A stretch of 64,000 nt of DNA from Streptomyces sp. NBC_00102 (GTDB lineage: Bacteria > Actinomycetota > Actinomycetes > Streptomycetales > Streptomycetaceae), in assembly GCF_026343115.1 (NCBI RefSeq), contig NZ_JAPEMC010000001.1:1-64000 (forward strand). Direction: 5' to 3'. Shown in pieces: positions 8,368 to 18,488 of the stretch. Positions within the stretch are counted from its first letter, which is position 1. Each line of letters starts with the position of its first letter. The position numbers were made by a program, and so were the translations under genes. The notes under the pieces were generated by a model that saw nothing but the letters and a program-made list of their open reading frames with translations, was not told the origin of the DNA and made no database searches.

Positions 8368-10374
8368 TTGCTGTTTGCCCTTCACCACTTCGGTAGCCCC
8401 GTCGCCGGTGGACTCCGTCCTTCCGATTCTTGGGACCCCATGCAGATTCGTGACCTTCCGTACCAGGACCCCGGCGATCCCGACGTCCGGTCCGGCCCCC
8501 GTTTCCTCGTCTGGCTCGGCCGCAACCAGCTCAAGGGACAGCTCGCTTCGCTCTCCTGGGGGCTCTTCCACCAACTGGCACTGGCCGGACTGCCGCTGGC
8601 GGCCGGCCTGGCGGTGCAGGCGGTGATCGACCGCTCCGGCGAGCGGCTCGTCATGTGCGGGGGCATGATCCTGCTCCTCGGCATCGGCATCGCCGTCGGC
8701 GACACCATGCTCCACCGCACCGCCGTCACCAACTGGATCACCGCCGCCGCCCGGGTGCAGCAACTCCTCGCCCGGCGGACCGCCGAGCTCGGTTCCGCGC
8801 TGACGCGGCGGGTGGCGGCCGGTGAGGTCGTCGCCGTGTCGACAGGGGACGTCGAGAAGATCGGATGGTTCGTCGAGGCGCTCTCCCGGTTCGCCGCCTC
8901 CGCGGTCGCCCTGGTGCTGATCTGCGTCGGCCTGGTGCTGTATCTGCCGTCGCTCGGCTTCCTGGTGGCGCTCTCCGTACCCGTACTCGCCCTGACGGTG
9001 CTGCCGTTGCTGCCCCGGGCGACCCGGCGCGCCGACCTCCAGCGGGAGAAGGCGGGCAAGGCGACCGAGCTGGCGTCGGACACCGTCGCCGGGCTGCGGG
9101 TGCTGCGCGGCATCGGCGGGGAGGAGCTGTTCCTCGACCGCTACCGCAGGGCCTCCCAGGAGGTCCGGCGCGCGGCCGTGCACAGCGCCCGCATGTGGTC
9201 GCTGATCTCCGCGGTCCAGGTGTTGCTGCCCGGACTGTTGCTGATCGCGCTGGTCTGGTACGGCGCCGGTCTCGCCCACGACGGGAAGATCGAGGTGGGG
9301 CAGCTGGTCACGGTGTTCAACTCGGCGATGCTGCTGCTCTACCCGCTGCGGACGGTGGAGGAGATCGCCATGGCCTACTCCTTCTCCCGTCCCTCCGCGC
9401 AACGCGCCGTCCGGGTCCTCTCCTTGAGGCGGGAACAGCGGGACGAACAGCGCGAGCCGCAGCACGACGAGCGTCCCGCTCCCGCGACGGCCGGAACCAC
9501 GCAGGAGGCACTTCCCTCCGGCGACCTGTACGACCCGGTCACCGGTCTGCTGGCCTCCCACGGCCTCCTCACCGCCGTGGTCTGCGGGGACCCGGACGAG
9601 GCGGGCCGCCTGGCCGAGCGCCTCGGCGGCCACGCCCCGGCCGAGGACGGTCCGGCCGGCGTGCGGGACGCGAACCCCGTCGAAACCGCGGCGGCGCCCG
9701 TACCGTCCGTACTGCTGGGCGGTGTCGCGCTGGACGAACTGCCGCTGGGCCGGGCGCGTACGGCCGTCCTGGTCCAGGACAAGGACCCGGTGCTGCTCTC
9801 CGGCACCCTGCGCGAACTGCTCGACGTGCCCGCGTCGGGAGCGGTGCGCGCCGAGGACGCGCTGTCGGCCGCCTACTGCGACGACGTGCTGGACGCGCTG
9901 GCCCAGGCGTCCGTCGACACGGACGGCGATCCGATGAGGACCCGCATCACCGAGCGCGGGCGCTCCCTCTCCGGGGGCCAGCGCCAGCGCCTCGCGCTGG
10001 CCCGTTCGCTGGTCACCGACCCCGAGGTGCTGGTCCTGGACGAGCCGACCTCGGCCGTGGACTCGCACACGGAGGCGCGGGTCGGCGCCGGGATCAGAGA
10101 ACTGCGCGCGGGTCGGACGACCGTGGTGTTCTCCTCCTCGCCGCTGCTGCTGGACCTCGCCGACCGGGTCGTCCTGGTCCACGCCGGGACGGTCGTCGCC
10201 GCGGGACACCACCGCGAACTCCTGCTCACCGACCCGCTCTACCGCTCGGTCGTCACCCGGGAGACCGAGGAGGAGGCAGCCGCACCGGCCGCACCACCGT
10301 ACGGGCCCGGCACGGACGCCACCGACGAGCTGAACAGTTTCCGGAAAGCCGGAGAGATCGAGGAGAGGGCATGA
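8368..10374 (+). CDS. ABC exporter subunit with missing Walker A (degenerate half of a heterodimer)
   Basis: 668 residues: about six membrane segments (residues 50-330), then a nucleotide domain. At the Walker A position (about 401-420) the sequence is VVCGDPDEAGRLAERLGG, with no GxxGxGK[ST]. The signature LSGGQRQRLALARSLV and Walker B VLVLDEPTS are intact. TTG at 8368 is the likely start because AGGAGAGG lies 6 bases upstream; the ATG at 8440 lacks a ribosome site. An Arg/Glu/Gln-rich linker of about 40 residues precedes the nucleotide domain. Its stop overlaps the next gene (ATGA), so the two subunits are coupled. The exported substrate is unknown (drug, peptide or lipid). Confidence 0.9.
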   Translation: MLFALHHFGSPVAGGLRPSDSWDPMQIRDLPYQDPGDPDVRSGPRFLVWLGRNQLKGQLASLSWGLFHQLALAGLPLAAGLAVQAVIDRSGERLVMCGGMILLLGIGIAVGDTMLHRTAVTNWITAAARVQQLLARRTAELGSALTRRVAAGEVVAVSTGDVEKIGWFVEALSRFAASAVALVLICVGLVLYLPSLGFLVALSVPVLALTVLPLLPRATRRADLQREKAGKATELASDTVAGLRVLRGIGGEELFLDRYRRASQEVRRAAVHSARMWSLISAVQVLLPGLLLIALVWYGAGLAHDGKIEVGQLVTVFNSAMLLLYPLRTVEEIAMAYSFSRPSAQRAVRVLSLRREQRDEQREPQHDERPAPATAGTTQEALPSGDLYDPVTGLLASHGLLTAVVCGDPDEAGRLAERLGGHAPAEDGPAGVRDANPVETAAAPVPSVLLGGVALDELPLGRARTAVLVQDKDPVLLSGTLRELLDVPASGAVRAEDALSAAYCDDVLDALAQASVDTDGDPMRTRITERGRSLSGGQRQRLALARSLVTDPEVLVLDEPTSAVDSHTEARVGAGIRELRAGRTTVVFSSSPLLLDLADRVVLVHAGTVVAAGHHRELLLTDPLYRSVVTRETEEEAAAPAAPPYGPGTDATDELNSFRKAGEIEERA

Positions 10375-12152
10375 TCGGCCTCGCACCACCGACGTACGAC
10401 CCGGCCGCGCCGACGACGGCCACCACCCTTCCGGTGGGATCGACCGCCACCGTGCGCGGTTACGTCCGGGACCTGCTGCGGCGTCACCGCAGGCCGTTCG
10501 CCGTGCTCGTCGCCGCCAACGCGGTCGCGGTGATCGCCTCCATAGTCGGTCCGTACCTGCTCGGCGGCCTGGTGGAGGACCTCGCGGACGGGGTCGCCGA
10601 CCTGCACCTGGAGCGCACGATCGCGATCTTCGCGGTCGCTCTGGTGATCCAGACGCTCTTCACCCGGGCCATGCGGCTGCGGAGCGCGATGCTGGGCGAG
10701 GAGATGCTCGCCGACCTGCGCGAGGACTTCCTCGTACGCGCGGTCGGGCTGCCCCCCGGGGTGCTGGAGCGCGCGGGCACCGGTGATCTGCTCTCCCGGA
10801 TCACCACGGACGTCGACCGGCTGGCGAACGCCATGCGTGAGGCCGTGCCGCAGCTCGCCATCGGCGTGGTCTGGTGCGGGCTGCTGATCGGCGCGCTCAC
10901 CGTGACGGCACCGCCGCTGGCGCTCGCGGTCCTGGTAGCGCTGCCGCTGCTGCTGACCGGCTGCCGCTGGTACTTCAAGCGCGCGCCTTCGGCGTACCGC
11001 TCCGAGTCCGCGGGGTACGCCGCGGTGGCGGCGATGCTGGCGGAGACGGTGGACGCGGGGCGGACCGTGGAGGCCCACCGGCTCGGCGCGCGGCGGGTGG
11101 CCCTGTCGGAGCGCCGCGTTCTCGAGTGGACCCGGTGGGAGCGGTACACCCTCTTCCTGCGCTCGGTGCTCTTCCCCGTCATCAACCTCACGTACGTGAC
11201 GATCCTCGGCACGGTACTGATGCTGGGCGGCTGGTTCGTCCTGGAGGGGTGGCTGACCGTCGGGCAGCTGACGACGGGCGCGCTGCTGGCGCAGATGCTG
11301 GTCGACCCGCTGGGGCTGATCCTGCGCTGGTACGACGAGTTGCAGGTGGCCCAGGTGTCGCTGGCGCGGCTGGTCGGGGTGCGCGACATCGAGCCGGACG
11401 CCGGTGACGAGTCGGTGCTCCCCGAGGGCCGGGAGGTCCGGGCCGACGAGGTCCGTTTCGGTTACCGCTCCGGGGTGGACGTCCTGCACGAGGTGTCGCT
11501 GGACGTGGCGCCGGGCACCCGGCTCGCGCTGGTCGGCCCTTCGGGGGCGGGCAAGTCCACGCTGGGCCGTCTGCTGGCGGGCATCTACGCCCCGAGGGCC
11601 GGCGAGGTGACACTGGGCGGCGCGGAGCTGTCCCGGATGCCCGCGGAACGGGTGCGGGAGCACGTCGCGCTCGTCAACCAGGAACACCACGTCTTCGTCG
11701 GTTCGCTCCGCGACAACCTCCTGCTGGCGCGGAGCGGCGCCGAGGACGCCGAACTCTGGGCGTCGCTCGCCGCGGTGGACGCGGACGGCTGGGCCAGGGC
11801 GCTGGCGGAGGGCCTGGACACCGAGGTGGGTTCGGGCGGCCTGGCGCTGACTCCGGCGCAGGCCCAGCAGATCGCGCTGGCGCGGCTGGTCCTGGCCGAT
11901 CCGCACACCCTGGTGCTGGACGAGGCGACCTCGCTGCTGGACCCGCGCGCGGCCCGGCATCTGGAGCGGTCGCTGGCCCGGGTGCTCGAAGGCCGGACGG
12001 TGGTGGCCATCGCGCACCGGCTGCACACCGCGCACGACGCGGACGTGATCGCGGTCGTCGAGAAGGGCCGGATCAGCGAACTCGGCAGCCATGACGAGCT
12101 GGTCGCGGCGGACGGCGCCTACGCGGCGCTCTGGCGGTCCTGGCACGGGTGA
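10371..12152 (+). CDS. ABC exporter subunit with intact Walker A and degenerate signature
   Basis: 593 residues with six membrane segments and a C-terminal nucleotide domain. Walker A GPSGAGKSTLG (about residue 389) and Walker B TLVLDEATS with the catalytic Glu are present. The signature, normally LSGGQ, is LTPAQAQQIALARL. It therefore complements the previous gene: its Walker A can pair with the partner's LSGGQ to make one competent site, while the second site lacks both motifs. A strong terminator follows at 12165. Confidence 0.92.
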   Translation: MIGLAPPTYDPAAPTTATTLPVGSTATVRGYVRDLLRRHRRPFAVLVAANAVAVIASIVGPYLLGGLVEDLADGVADLHLERTIAIFAVALVIQTLFTRAMRLRSAMLGEEMLADLREDFLVRAVGLPPGVLERAGTGDLLSRITTDVDRLANAMREAVPQLAIGVVWCGLLIGALTVTAPPLALAVLVALPLLLTGCRWYFKRAPSAYRSESAGYAAVAAMLAETVDAGRTVEAHRLGARRVALSERRVLEWTRWERYTLFLRSVLFPVINLTYVTILGTVLMLGGWFVLEGWLTVGQLTTGALLAQMLVDPLGLILRWYDELQVAQVSLARLVGVRDIEPDAGDESVLPEGREVRADEVRFGYRSGVDVLHEVSLDVAPGTRLALVGPSGAGKSTLGRLLAGIYAPRAGEVTLGGAELSRMPAERVREHVALVNQEHHVFVGSLRDNLLLARSGAEDAELWASLAAVDADGWARALAEGLDTEVGSGGLALTPAQAQQIALARLVLADPHTLVLDEATSLLDPRAARHLERSLARVLEGRTVVAIAHRLHTAHDADVIAVVEKGRISELGSHDELVAADGAYAALWRSWHG

Positions 12153-12164
12153 TCCGTGAGGCGG

Positions 12165-12198
12165 CGACCGGGCCCTTCCTTCGGGGAGGGCCCGGTCG
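12165..12198 (+). terminator. Hairpin terminator after the ABC exporter operon
   Basis: CGACCGGGCCC and GGGCCCGGTCG form an 11-bp perfect stem, with partial pairing further in, 12 bases after the exporter stop. It has no long U tract, as is usual in high-GC actinobacteria. Confidence 0.75.
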
Positions 12199-12401
12199 TT
12201 CCCTCTCCGCGAGCTGGTGAACGCCTTTCGGCCCTCCCGCCTCACATGCCGCGACCTGGGCGTGTGCGCGGGGAGTAACCCCGTGTGCCTCCGGCACGAC
12301 ACCGTCCGGAAATTCGGTTTTCCTACGGTGCTGTTCTCGGGACCACGACCTCCGGTGGTCGGTCCCGCCCGGTAAGGCACACACCGCGGGGTGGGGGTTC
12401 G

Positions 12402-15400
12402 GTGGCATCTGGCACGGAAGACGGCAGCGTCCGTACGGTCTGTTCGTACTGCGGCGTCGGCTGCGGGATCGTGCTCGACCTGCTGCGGGACCCGGCCGAC
12501 GGCCGCCGCCGGGTCGCCAAGGCGTACGGGGACAAGACGCACCCCGCCAACTCGGGGCGGCTGTGCACCAAGGGGGCGACCAGCGCCGACCTGATGTCGG
12601 CGCCGGGGCGGCTGTCCACTGCACTGGTGCGTGCCGAGCGGGGCGTCGTACCGGTGGAGACGGACGTGGACGAGGCCGTCGCCTCGGTCGCGGGCCGGCT
12701 GCGGGCGATCCTGGACGAGCACGGGCCGGACGCACTGGCCTTCTACGTCTCCGGGCAGATGTCCCTGGAGGCGCAGTACCTGGCGAACAAGCTGGCCAAG
12801 GGGTTCGTCCGCACCCACCGGATCGAGTCCAACTCGCGGCTGTGCATGGCGTCCGCGGGCACGGGTTACAAGTTGTCGCTCGGCGCCGACGGCCCGCCCG
12901 GCTCGTACCAGGACTTCGACCGGGCGGACGCGTTCTTCGTCATCGGCGCGAACATGGCCGACTGCCACCCCATCCTCTTCCTGCGGATGATGGACCGGGT
13001 GAAGTCGTCCGGAGCCAAGCTGATCGTCGTCGACCCGCGCCGCAACGCCACGGCCGACAAGGCCGATCTCTTTCTGCGGATCAAGCCGGGCACCGATCTC
13101 GCCCTGCTGAACGGCCTGTTGCACCTGCTGGTGGCGGACGACCACACCGACGAGGAGTTCATCGCCGCTTTCACCGAGGGCTGGGAGGAGATGCCGGGCT
13201 TCCTCACGGAGTACACCCCCGACCGGGTCGCGGAGATCACCGGCATCCCGGAGGAGGACATCCGGCTGGCCGCACGGTGGATCGGCGAGGCCGGGGAGTG
13301 GATGAGCTGCTGGACCATGGGGCTGAACCAGTCGACCCACGGGACGTGGAACACGAACGCGCTGGTCAATCTGCACCTGGCCACCGGAGCGATCTGCCGC
13401 CCGGGCTCCGGCCCCTTCTCGCTGACCGGTCAGCCCAACGCGATGGGCGGGCGCGAGATGGGCTACATGGGCCCCGGGCTGCCCGGCCAGCGGTCGGTGC
13501 TGGTCGACGCCGAGCGCGCCTTCACCGAGAAGCTGTGGCGGATACCCGAGGGTTCGCTGCGTACCGAGGCCGGGCGCGGCACGGTGGAGATGTTCGAGCG
13601 GCTGGCCGCCGGTGACGTCAAGGCGTGCTGGATCATCTGCACCAACCCGGTCGCCTCGGTGGCCAACCGCAGGACGGTCATCGCCGGTCTGGAGGCGGCC
13701 GAACTCGTCATCACCCAGGACGTGTTCGCCGAGACGGAGACCAACGCCTACGCGGACGTGGTGCTGCCCGCGACGCTGTGGGCGGAGTCCGACGGGGTCA
13801 TGGTCAACTCGGAGCGCAACCTCACCCTCGTCCAGGGGGTCGTCGACCCGCCCGGTCAGGCCCTGCCCGACTGGCAGTTGATCGCTCGGGTCGCCTGCGC
13901 GATGGGATTCGCGGAGGGGTTCACGTACTCCTCGGCCGAGGAGGTGTTCGAGGAGCTCAAGCAGGCGTGGAACCCGGCGACCGGCTGGGATCTGCGCGGT
14001 GTGACGTACGACCGGCTGCGGGAGACCCCCGTGCAGTGGCCGGCGCCGGCCGCCGACGGACCGGACCGCAACCCGGTGCGCTACCTCAACGACGGTGTCA
14101 GCCAGACTCTGTTGGAGCGGGAGGACGGCAGCCGTCCGCGTCTGGTCTTCCCCACTCCGAGCGGGCGCGCCCGTTTCTTCGGCCGGCCGCACCTGCCGGC
14201 CGCCGAACTCCCCGACGACGAATTCCCGTTCCTGCTCAACACGGGGCGGCTGCAGCACCAGTGGCACACGCTGACCAAGACCGGCAAGGTCGCCAAGCTG
14301 ACCAAGCTGAACCCGGGGCCGTTCGTGGAGGTCCATCCCGAGGACGCGGAGCGGCTGGGCGTGGCGGCGGGCGACCACCTGGAGGTCACCTCCCGGCGCG
14401 GGCGTGCCGTCCTTCCCGTGGTGGTCACCGACCGGGTCCTGCCGGGCACCGTGTTCGCACCCTTCCACTGGAACGACCTGTTCGGCGAGTACCTCAGCGT
14501 CAACGCCGTCACCAACGACGCCGTCGACCCGCTCTCCTTCCAGCCCGAGTTCAAGGTCTGCGCCGTCGCCCTCGCCCGGACGGTGGCCCCCGTCCCCGCG
14601 AGTCGCCCGAGCACCGAACCGGAGACCACACCCGTGACCTCGCTCCCCGCACCCGTGGCGGCGGCCGCACCGGCCGGCTCCCCCGTCCTCGCGCTCGCCG
14701 CCCTGCTCGGCCTGCCCGACCTCGCCCCGCCTCCGCTGGCCGAGCCGGAGCGCCGCTACCTCTCCGGTTACCTCTCCGGGCTCGTCGCCGCCCCGCCCGC
14801 CGCGGGCGTACCCGTGCTGCCGCCGGACGCGCCCTTCGACTCCGGCCACGCGCTCTGGGTGGACGGTGTCCTCGCGGGGATGTTCTCCCGCACCGCGGCA
14901 CCGGACCTCGCCTCCGCACCGGGCCACGCCCGGGCACGGGCAGGGACACCGGCACCTGTGGACGTACCGGCCGGCCAAGCCGCCGTACCGGCCCGCCGCC
15001 TGCTGCTCCTGTGGGCCTCGCAGACCGGCAACGCCGAGGAGTTCGCCCAGGGCGCCGCGGCCCACCTCGCGCGGGCGGGCCGCGCCCCCGAGCTCGTGGC
15101 CATGGCGGAGGCGACACCCGCGCACCTCGTCCCCGGGACCGATGTCCTCCTGGTCACCAGCACGTTCGGCGACGGCGAAGCCCCGGACAACGGCAGCGAT
15201 TTCTGGCAGAGCCTGTCCGAGGAGGGGGTCGGCGGGCTGGCGGGAGTGAGGTACGCGGTACTCGCGCTGGGCGACTCCTCGTACGACGACTTCTGCGGCC
15301 ACGGCCGCAGGCTCGACGAGCGGTTCGCCGCGCTCGGCGCCACCCGCCTGGTCCCCCGCGCCGACTGCGAACCCGACTTCGGGGACCGGGCCGAACAGTG

Positions 15401-16640
15401 GCTCGGTCAGGTACTCACCGCCCTGGCCGGTCCGGGTGCCGACGACCGGCGGCCCGATCTCGCGGTTCCGGCCGGGGCCGCCTCCCACGCGGCCGTACCG
15501 GCCGCTCCCGTGCGGGCCGGGTACACCAGGACCTCGCCCTTCGCCACGCTGCTGGTCGGCAACAGGCTGCTGAGCCTGCCCGGTTCGGGAAAGGAGGTGC
15601 GCCAGTTCGCCTTCGACACCCGGGGCGGCGAACTCGCCTACGACGCCGGGGACGCCCTCGGCGTGTGGCCGGCCAACAGCGCGGGGCTCACCGCCGAGTG
15701 GCTGGCGCTCACCGGCCTCGACCCCGACGAGCCGGTGGACCTCGGTGACGGCGGCCCGCTCGCGCTGGAGGAGGCGCTGCGCACCCGGCTGGACATCTCC
15801 CGCGTCAGCACCGGTCTGCTGCGGTTCCTGATGGAACGCACCGACAGTCACGAGCTGAAGCGGCTGCTGCGTCCGGACAACAAGGAGGCGCTGGCCAAGT
15901 GGAGCTGGGGCCGTCAGGCGGCGGACGTGGTGGCGGAGTTCCCGGTCCGCGCGTCGGCGGCGGACTGGACCGGGGCGCTCAAGCGGCTGCAGCCCCGTCT
16001 GTACTCCATCTCCTCCAGCCCGCTGGCCCACCCCGGCGAGGTCCGTCTCACCGTCTCCGTGGTCCGCTGGGCCAACCGTCTCGGCCGCGACCGCAAGGGC
16101 GTCTGCTCCACCTACCTCGCCGATCACGCCGACGACGGCCCCGTGCAGGTCTTCGTGCAGCGCTCCCCGCACTTCCGCCCGCCGTCGGACCCGTCCACCC
16201 CCATGATCATGGTCGGTCCGGGCACCGGGGTGGCGCCCTTCATCGGCTTCCTGGAGGAACGGCAAGCGCGCGGCCACTCGGGGCCCAACTGGCTGTTCTT
16301 CGGCGAGCAGCGCCGGGCCACCGACTTCTACCACCGCCAGGACCTGGAGGCGTACCGCGCGTCCGGCCACCTCGACCGGCTCGACCTCGCCTTCTCCCGC
16401 GACCAGCGCAACAAGGTCTACGTCCAGGACCGGATGCGCGAGCACGGCCCCCGCCTGTGGCAGTGGCTGAAGGACGGCGCCCACTTCTACGTGTGCGGCG
16501 ACGCCGGCCGTATGGCGAAGGACGTCGACCGGGCCCTGCGGGACATCGTGGCGGTGCACGGTTCCATGGACGCCGAGGAGGCCGCCGCCTACGTCAGGCG
16601 GCTGGCGGCGGAGAAGCGCTACGTACGCGACGTCTACTGA
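12402..16640 (+). CDS. nasA: Assimilatory nitrate reductase fused to a sulfite-reductase-type flavoprotein
   Basis: 1412 residues in one frame. N-terminal [4Fe-4S] ligands are Cys14, 17, 21 and 55 (CSYCGVGC ... RLCTKG). A molybdopterin oxidoreductase domain runs to about residue 720 and includes the dinucleotide-binding [11 protein letters not shown] region. From about 866 a flavodoxin domain begins ([11 protein letters not shown]), then a CysJ/P450-reductase-type FAD and NADPH module with RLYSISSSP near 1198, GPGTGVAPF near 1272 and the C-terminal KRYVRDVY. The fusion should pass electrons from NADPH through FAD, FMN and Fe-S to Mo for nitrate reduction to nitrite in the cytoplasm. GTG 12402 was chosen because it puts the Fe-S motif near the N-terminus; its ribosome site (GGGGG) is modest. 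No nitrite reductase or nitrate transporter gene is adjacent. Confidence 0.92.
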   Translation: MASGTEDGSVRTVCSYCGVGCGIVLDLLRDPADGRRRVAKAYGDKTHPANSGRLCTKGATSADLMSAPGRLSTALVRAERGVVPVETDVDEAVASVAGRLRAILDEHGPDALAFYVSGQMSLEAQYLANKLAKGFVRTHRIESNSRLCMASAGTGYKLSLGADGPPGSYQDFDRADAFFVIGANMADCHPILFLRMMDRVKSSGAKLIVVDPRRNATADKADLFLRIKPGTDLALLNGLLHLLVADDHTDEEFIAAFTEGWEEMPGFLTEYTPDRVAEITGIPEEDIRLAARWIGEAGEWMSCWTMGLNQSTHGTWNTNALVNLHLATGAICRPGSGPFSLTGQPNAMGGREMGYMGPGLPGQRSVLVDAERAFTEKLWRIPEGSLRTEAGRGTVEMFERLAAGDVKACWIICTNPVASVANRRTVIAGLEAAELVITQDVFAETETNAYADVVLPATLWAESDGVMVNSERNLTLVQGVVDPPGQALPDWQLIARVACAMGFAEGFTYSSAEEVFEELKQAWNPATGWDLRGVTYDRLRETPVQWPAPAADGPDRNPVRYLNDGVSQTLLEREDGSRPRLVFPTPSGRARFFGRPHLPAAELPDDEFPFLLNTGRLQHQWHTLTKTGKVAKLTKLNPGPFVEVHPEDAERLGVAAGDHLEVTSRRGRAVLPVVVTDRVLPGTVFAPFHWNDLFGEYLSVNAVTNDAVDPLSFQPEFKVCAVALARTVAPVPASRPSTEPETTPVTSLPAPVAAAAPAGSPVLALAALLGLPDLAPPPLAEPERRYLSGYLSGLVAAPPAAGVPVLPPDAPFDSGHALWVDGVLAGMFSRTAAPDLASAPGHARARAGTPAPVDVPAGQAAVPARRLLLLWASQTGNAEEFAQGAAAHLARAGRAPELVAMAEATPAHLVPGTDVLLVTSTFGDGEAPDNGSDFWQSLSEEGVGGLAGVRYAVLALGDSSYDDFCGHGRRLDERFAALGATRLVPRADCEPDFGDRAEQWLGQVLTALAGPGADDRRPDLAVPAGAASHAAVPAAPVRAGYTRTSPFATLLVGNRLLSLPGSGKEVRQFAFDTRGGELAYDAGDALGVWPANSAGLTAEWLALTGLDPDEPVDLGDGGPLALEEALRTRLDISRVSTGLLRFLMERTDSHELKRLLRPDNKEALAKWSWGRQAADVVAEFPVRASAADWTGALKRLQPRLYSISSSPLAHPGEVRLTVSVVRWANRLGRDRKGVCSTYLADHADDGPVQVFVQRSPHFRPPSDPSTPMIMVGPGTGVAPFIGFLEERQARGHSGPNWLFFGEQRRATDFYHRQDLEAYRASGHLDRLDLAFSRDQRNKVYVQDRMREHGPRLWQWLKDGAHFYVCGDAGRMAKDVDRALRDIVAVHGSMDAEEAAAYVRRLAAEKRYVRDVY

Positions 16641-16888
16641 GCGGGCGACGTGAGCGGACGACCGCACCCGCCCCTCCCGGCCCCGATCGCCCGCGCGGCC
16701 CCGGCGGGCGGGGCGGTCGTTGACCCGTTCGGGTGGGGGCCGGTTCCGGTGGCCCGTCCGGCCCGGCGGGCCGATGTCCCGGGGCCGGGAGGCGGGTTCA
16801 GGGGTCCGAGGTGAGGATGTGAGGTGACCCGCCCGGACTTCGGGGCAGGTGAGACACGACCGCGTAAGCCTGAGAAGGGACGCACACC

Positions 16889-18250
16889 GTGGCACCACCC
16901 AGGATTCTCGTCGTCGGCGCCGGCTTCGCCGGGGTCGAGTGCGTGCGCCGTCTGGAGCGTCGGCTCTCGCCGGGAGAGGCGCAGATCACGCTCGTCACGC
17001 CGTTCTCGTACCAGCTCTACCTGCCGCTTCTGCCGCAGGTCGCCTCCGGCGTGCTCACCCCCCAGTCGGTGGCCGTGTCGCTGCGGCGCAGCAGCCGTCA
17101 CCGCACCCGGATCGTGCCGGGCGGGGCGATCGGCGTCGACACCAAGGCGAAGATCTGCGTGATCCGCAAGATCACGGACGAGATCGTGAACGAGCCGTAC
17201 GACTACATCGTGCTCGCGGCCGGGAGCGTGACCCGGACGTTCGACATCCCCGGTCTGCTGGACCACGCGCGGGGCATGAAGACGCTCGCCGAGGCCGCGT
17301 ACGTACGGGACCACGTCATCGAGCAGCTCGACGTCGCGGACGCCAGTCAGGACGAGGCGGAGCGCGCCTCCCGGCTCCAGTTCGTGGTGGTGGGCGGCGG
17401 TTACGCGGGCACCGAGACGGCGGCCTGTCTGCAGCGGCTGACGACCAACGCCGTGAAGCACTACCCGCGCCTCGACCCGAAGCTGATCAAGTGGCATCTG
17501 ATCGACATCGCCCCGAAGCTCATGCCGGAGCTGGGCGAAAAGCTCGGTGTCAGCGCCATGAAGATTCTGCGCAAGCGCGGCATCGAGGTGTCGCTGGGCG
17601 TGTCGATCGCGAAGGCGGACCGGGAGGAGGTCACCTTCACCGACGGCCGGGTGCTGCCCTGCCGCACTCTGATCTGGACGGCCGGTGTGGCCGCGAGCCC
17701 GCTGATCGCCACGCTGGGCGCGGAGACCGTGCGCGGCCGGCTGGCGGTGAACCCGGAGATGGCGCTGCCCGGCGCCGACGGGGTGTTCGCGCTCGGCGAC
17801 GCGGCGGCGGTGCCCGATCTCGCGAAGGGCGACGGCGCGATCTGCCCGCCCACCGCGCAGCACGCGATGAGGCAGGGCCGGGCGGTGGCGGACAACGTCC
17901 TCGCGTCCCTGCGGGGCGGCGCGCTCCAGTCGTACGTGCACAAGGACTTGGGTCTGGTCGTGGACCTCGGTGGCCGGGACGCGGTCTCCAAGCCGCTCGG
18001 GATCGAGCTCCAGGGCATCCCCGCCCAGGCGGTGGCGCGCGGCTACCACTGGTCGGCGCTGCGGACGAACGTCGCCAAGACCCGTGTGCTGACCAACTGG
18101 CTGCTGAACGCGGTCGCCGGTGACGACTTCGTGCGCACCGGTTTCCAGGCGCGCAAGCCGGCGACGCTGCGGGACTTCGAGTACACCGACGCCTACTTGA
18201 GCCCCGAGGAACTCCTCGCGCGCACGGAGTCCGCCGCGAAGCGGAAGTGA
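16889..18250 (+). CDS. ndh: Type II NADH dehydrogenase-like FAD/NAD(P)-dependent oxidoreductase
   Basis: 453 residues with two Rossmann motifs, VVGAGFAGVE at the N-terminus for FAD and VVVGGGYAGTET near residue 170 for NAD(P)H. The late GVFALGDAAAV binds the FAD ribityl chain. The C-terminal amphipathic region (GYHWSALRTNVAKTRVLTNWLLNAV) fits peripheral membrane attachment of NDH-2 enzymes, which pass electrons from NADH to quinone without pumping protons. The start is GTG with AGAAGGGA 8 bases upstream. It stands alone with its own terminator. Confidence 0.88.
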   Translation: MAPPRILVVGAGFAGVECVRRLERRLSPGEAQITLVTPFSYQLYLPLLPQVASGVLTPQSVAVSLRRSSRHRTRIVPGGAIGVDTKAKICVIRKITDEIVNEPYDYIVLAAGSVTRTFDIPGLLDHARGMKTLAEAAYVRDHVIEQLDVADASQDEAERASRLQFVVVGGGYAGTETAACLQRLTTNAVKHYPRLDPKLIKWHLIDIAPKLMPELGEKLGVSAMKILRKRGIEVSLGVSIAKADREEVTFTDGRVLPCRTLIWTAGVAASPLIATLGAETVRGRLAVNPEMALPGADGVFALGDAAAVPDLAKGDGAICPPTAQHAMRQGRAVADNVLASLRGGALQSYVHKDLGLVVDLGGRDAVSKPLGIELQGIPAQAVARGYHWSALRTNVAKTRVLTNWLLNAVAGDDFVRTGFQARKPATLRDFEYTDAYLSPEELLARTESAAKRK

Positions 18251-18263
18251 CGTTTCGGCGCTG

Positions 18264-18306
18264 CCGGAAGGCGCTGCCCGGGAGGTCTCCGGGCAGCGCC
18301 TTCCGG
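18264..18306. terminator. 18-bp perfect-stem terminator after ndh
   Basis: CCGGAAGGCGCTGCCCGG (18264-18281) is exactly complementary to 18289-18306 around a 7-base loop, 13 bases after the ndh stop. There is no U tract. It lies before the tandem array and the convergent ligase gene. Confidence 0.9.
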
Positions 18307-18360
18307 CGTGTACGGCGTCGAGCTGGGCCGGCTTTGTTCAGATCTGATCACACCTGCTCA

Positions 18361-18488
18361 GTCCACTCATGCCCGTTCAGGTCCACTCATGCCTGTTCAG
18401 CCCACTCATGCCTGTTCAGCCCACTCATGCCTGTTCAGCCCACTCATGCCTGTTCAGGTCCGCTCACGCCTGTTCGGGTCCGCTCAGG
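18361..18488. repeat. Tandem array of a 19/20-bp repeat abutting the ligase stop codon
   Basis: Six full units plus a partial one. Consensus is CCCACTCATGCCTGTTCAG (19 bases, 18401-18457, three identical copies) or the 20-base form starting GTCC (18361-18400 and 18458-18477). The outer units diverge most. The last partial unit overlaps the ligase stop at 18484-18486. There are no unique spacers, so it is not CRISPR. It has lower GC than its surroundings. Confidence 0.9.

Noticed and set aside
12271..12300. GlnR box upstream of the nitrate reductase
   Set aside because: GTAAC at 12275 has no matching b-site six bases later; the remaining sequence does not fit the box.
12340..12366. Hairpin GACCAC/GTGGTC in the nitrate reductase leader
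   Set aside because: The stem is only 6 bp with an 8-base loop; too weak to call an attenuator.
10239..16898. A 2219-codon open frame on the minus strand
   Set aside because: It is antisense to the ABC exporter and nitrate reductase, both of which have intact family motifs; long antisense frames are expected at this GC content.
18361..18488. CRISPR array
   Set aside because: Units are directly adjacent with no unique spacers and no cas genes are nearby; it is a simple tandem repeat.
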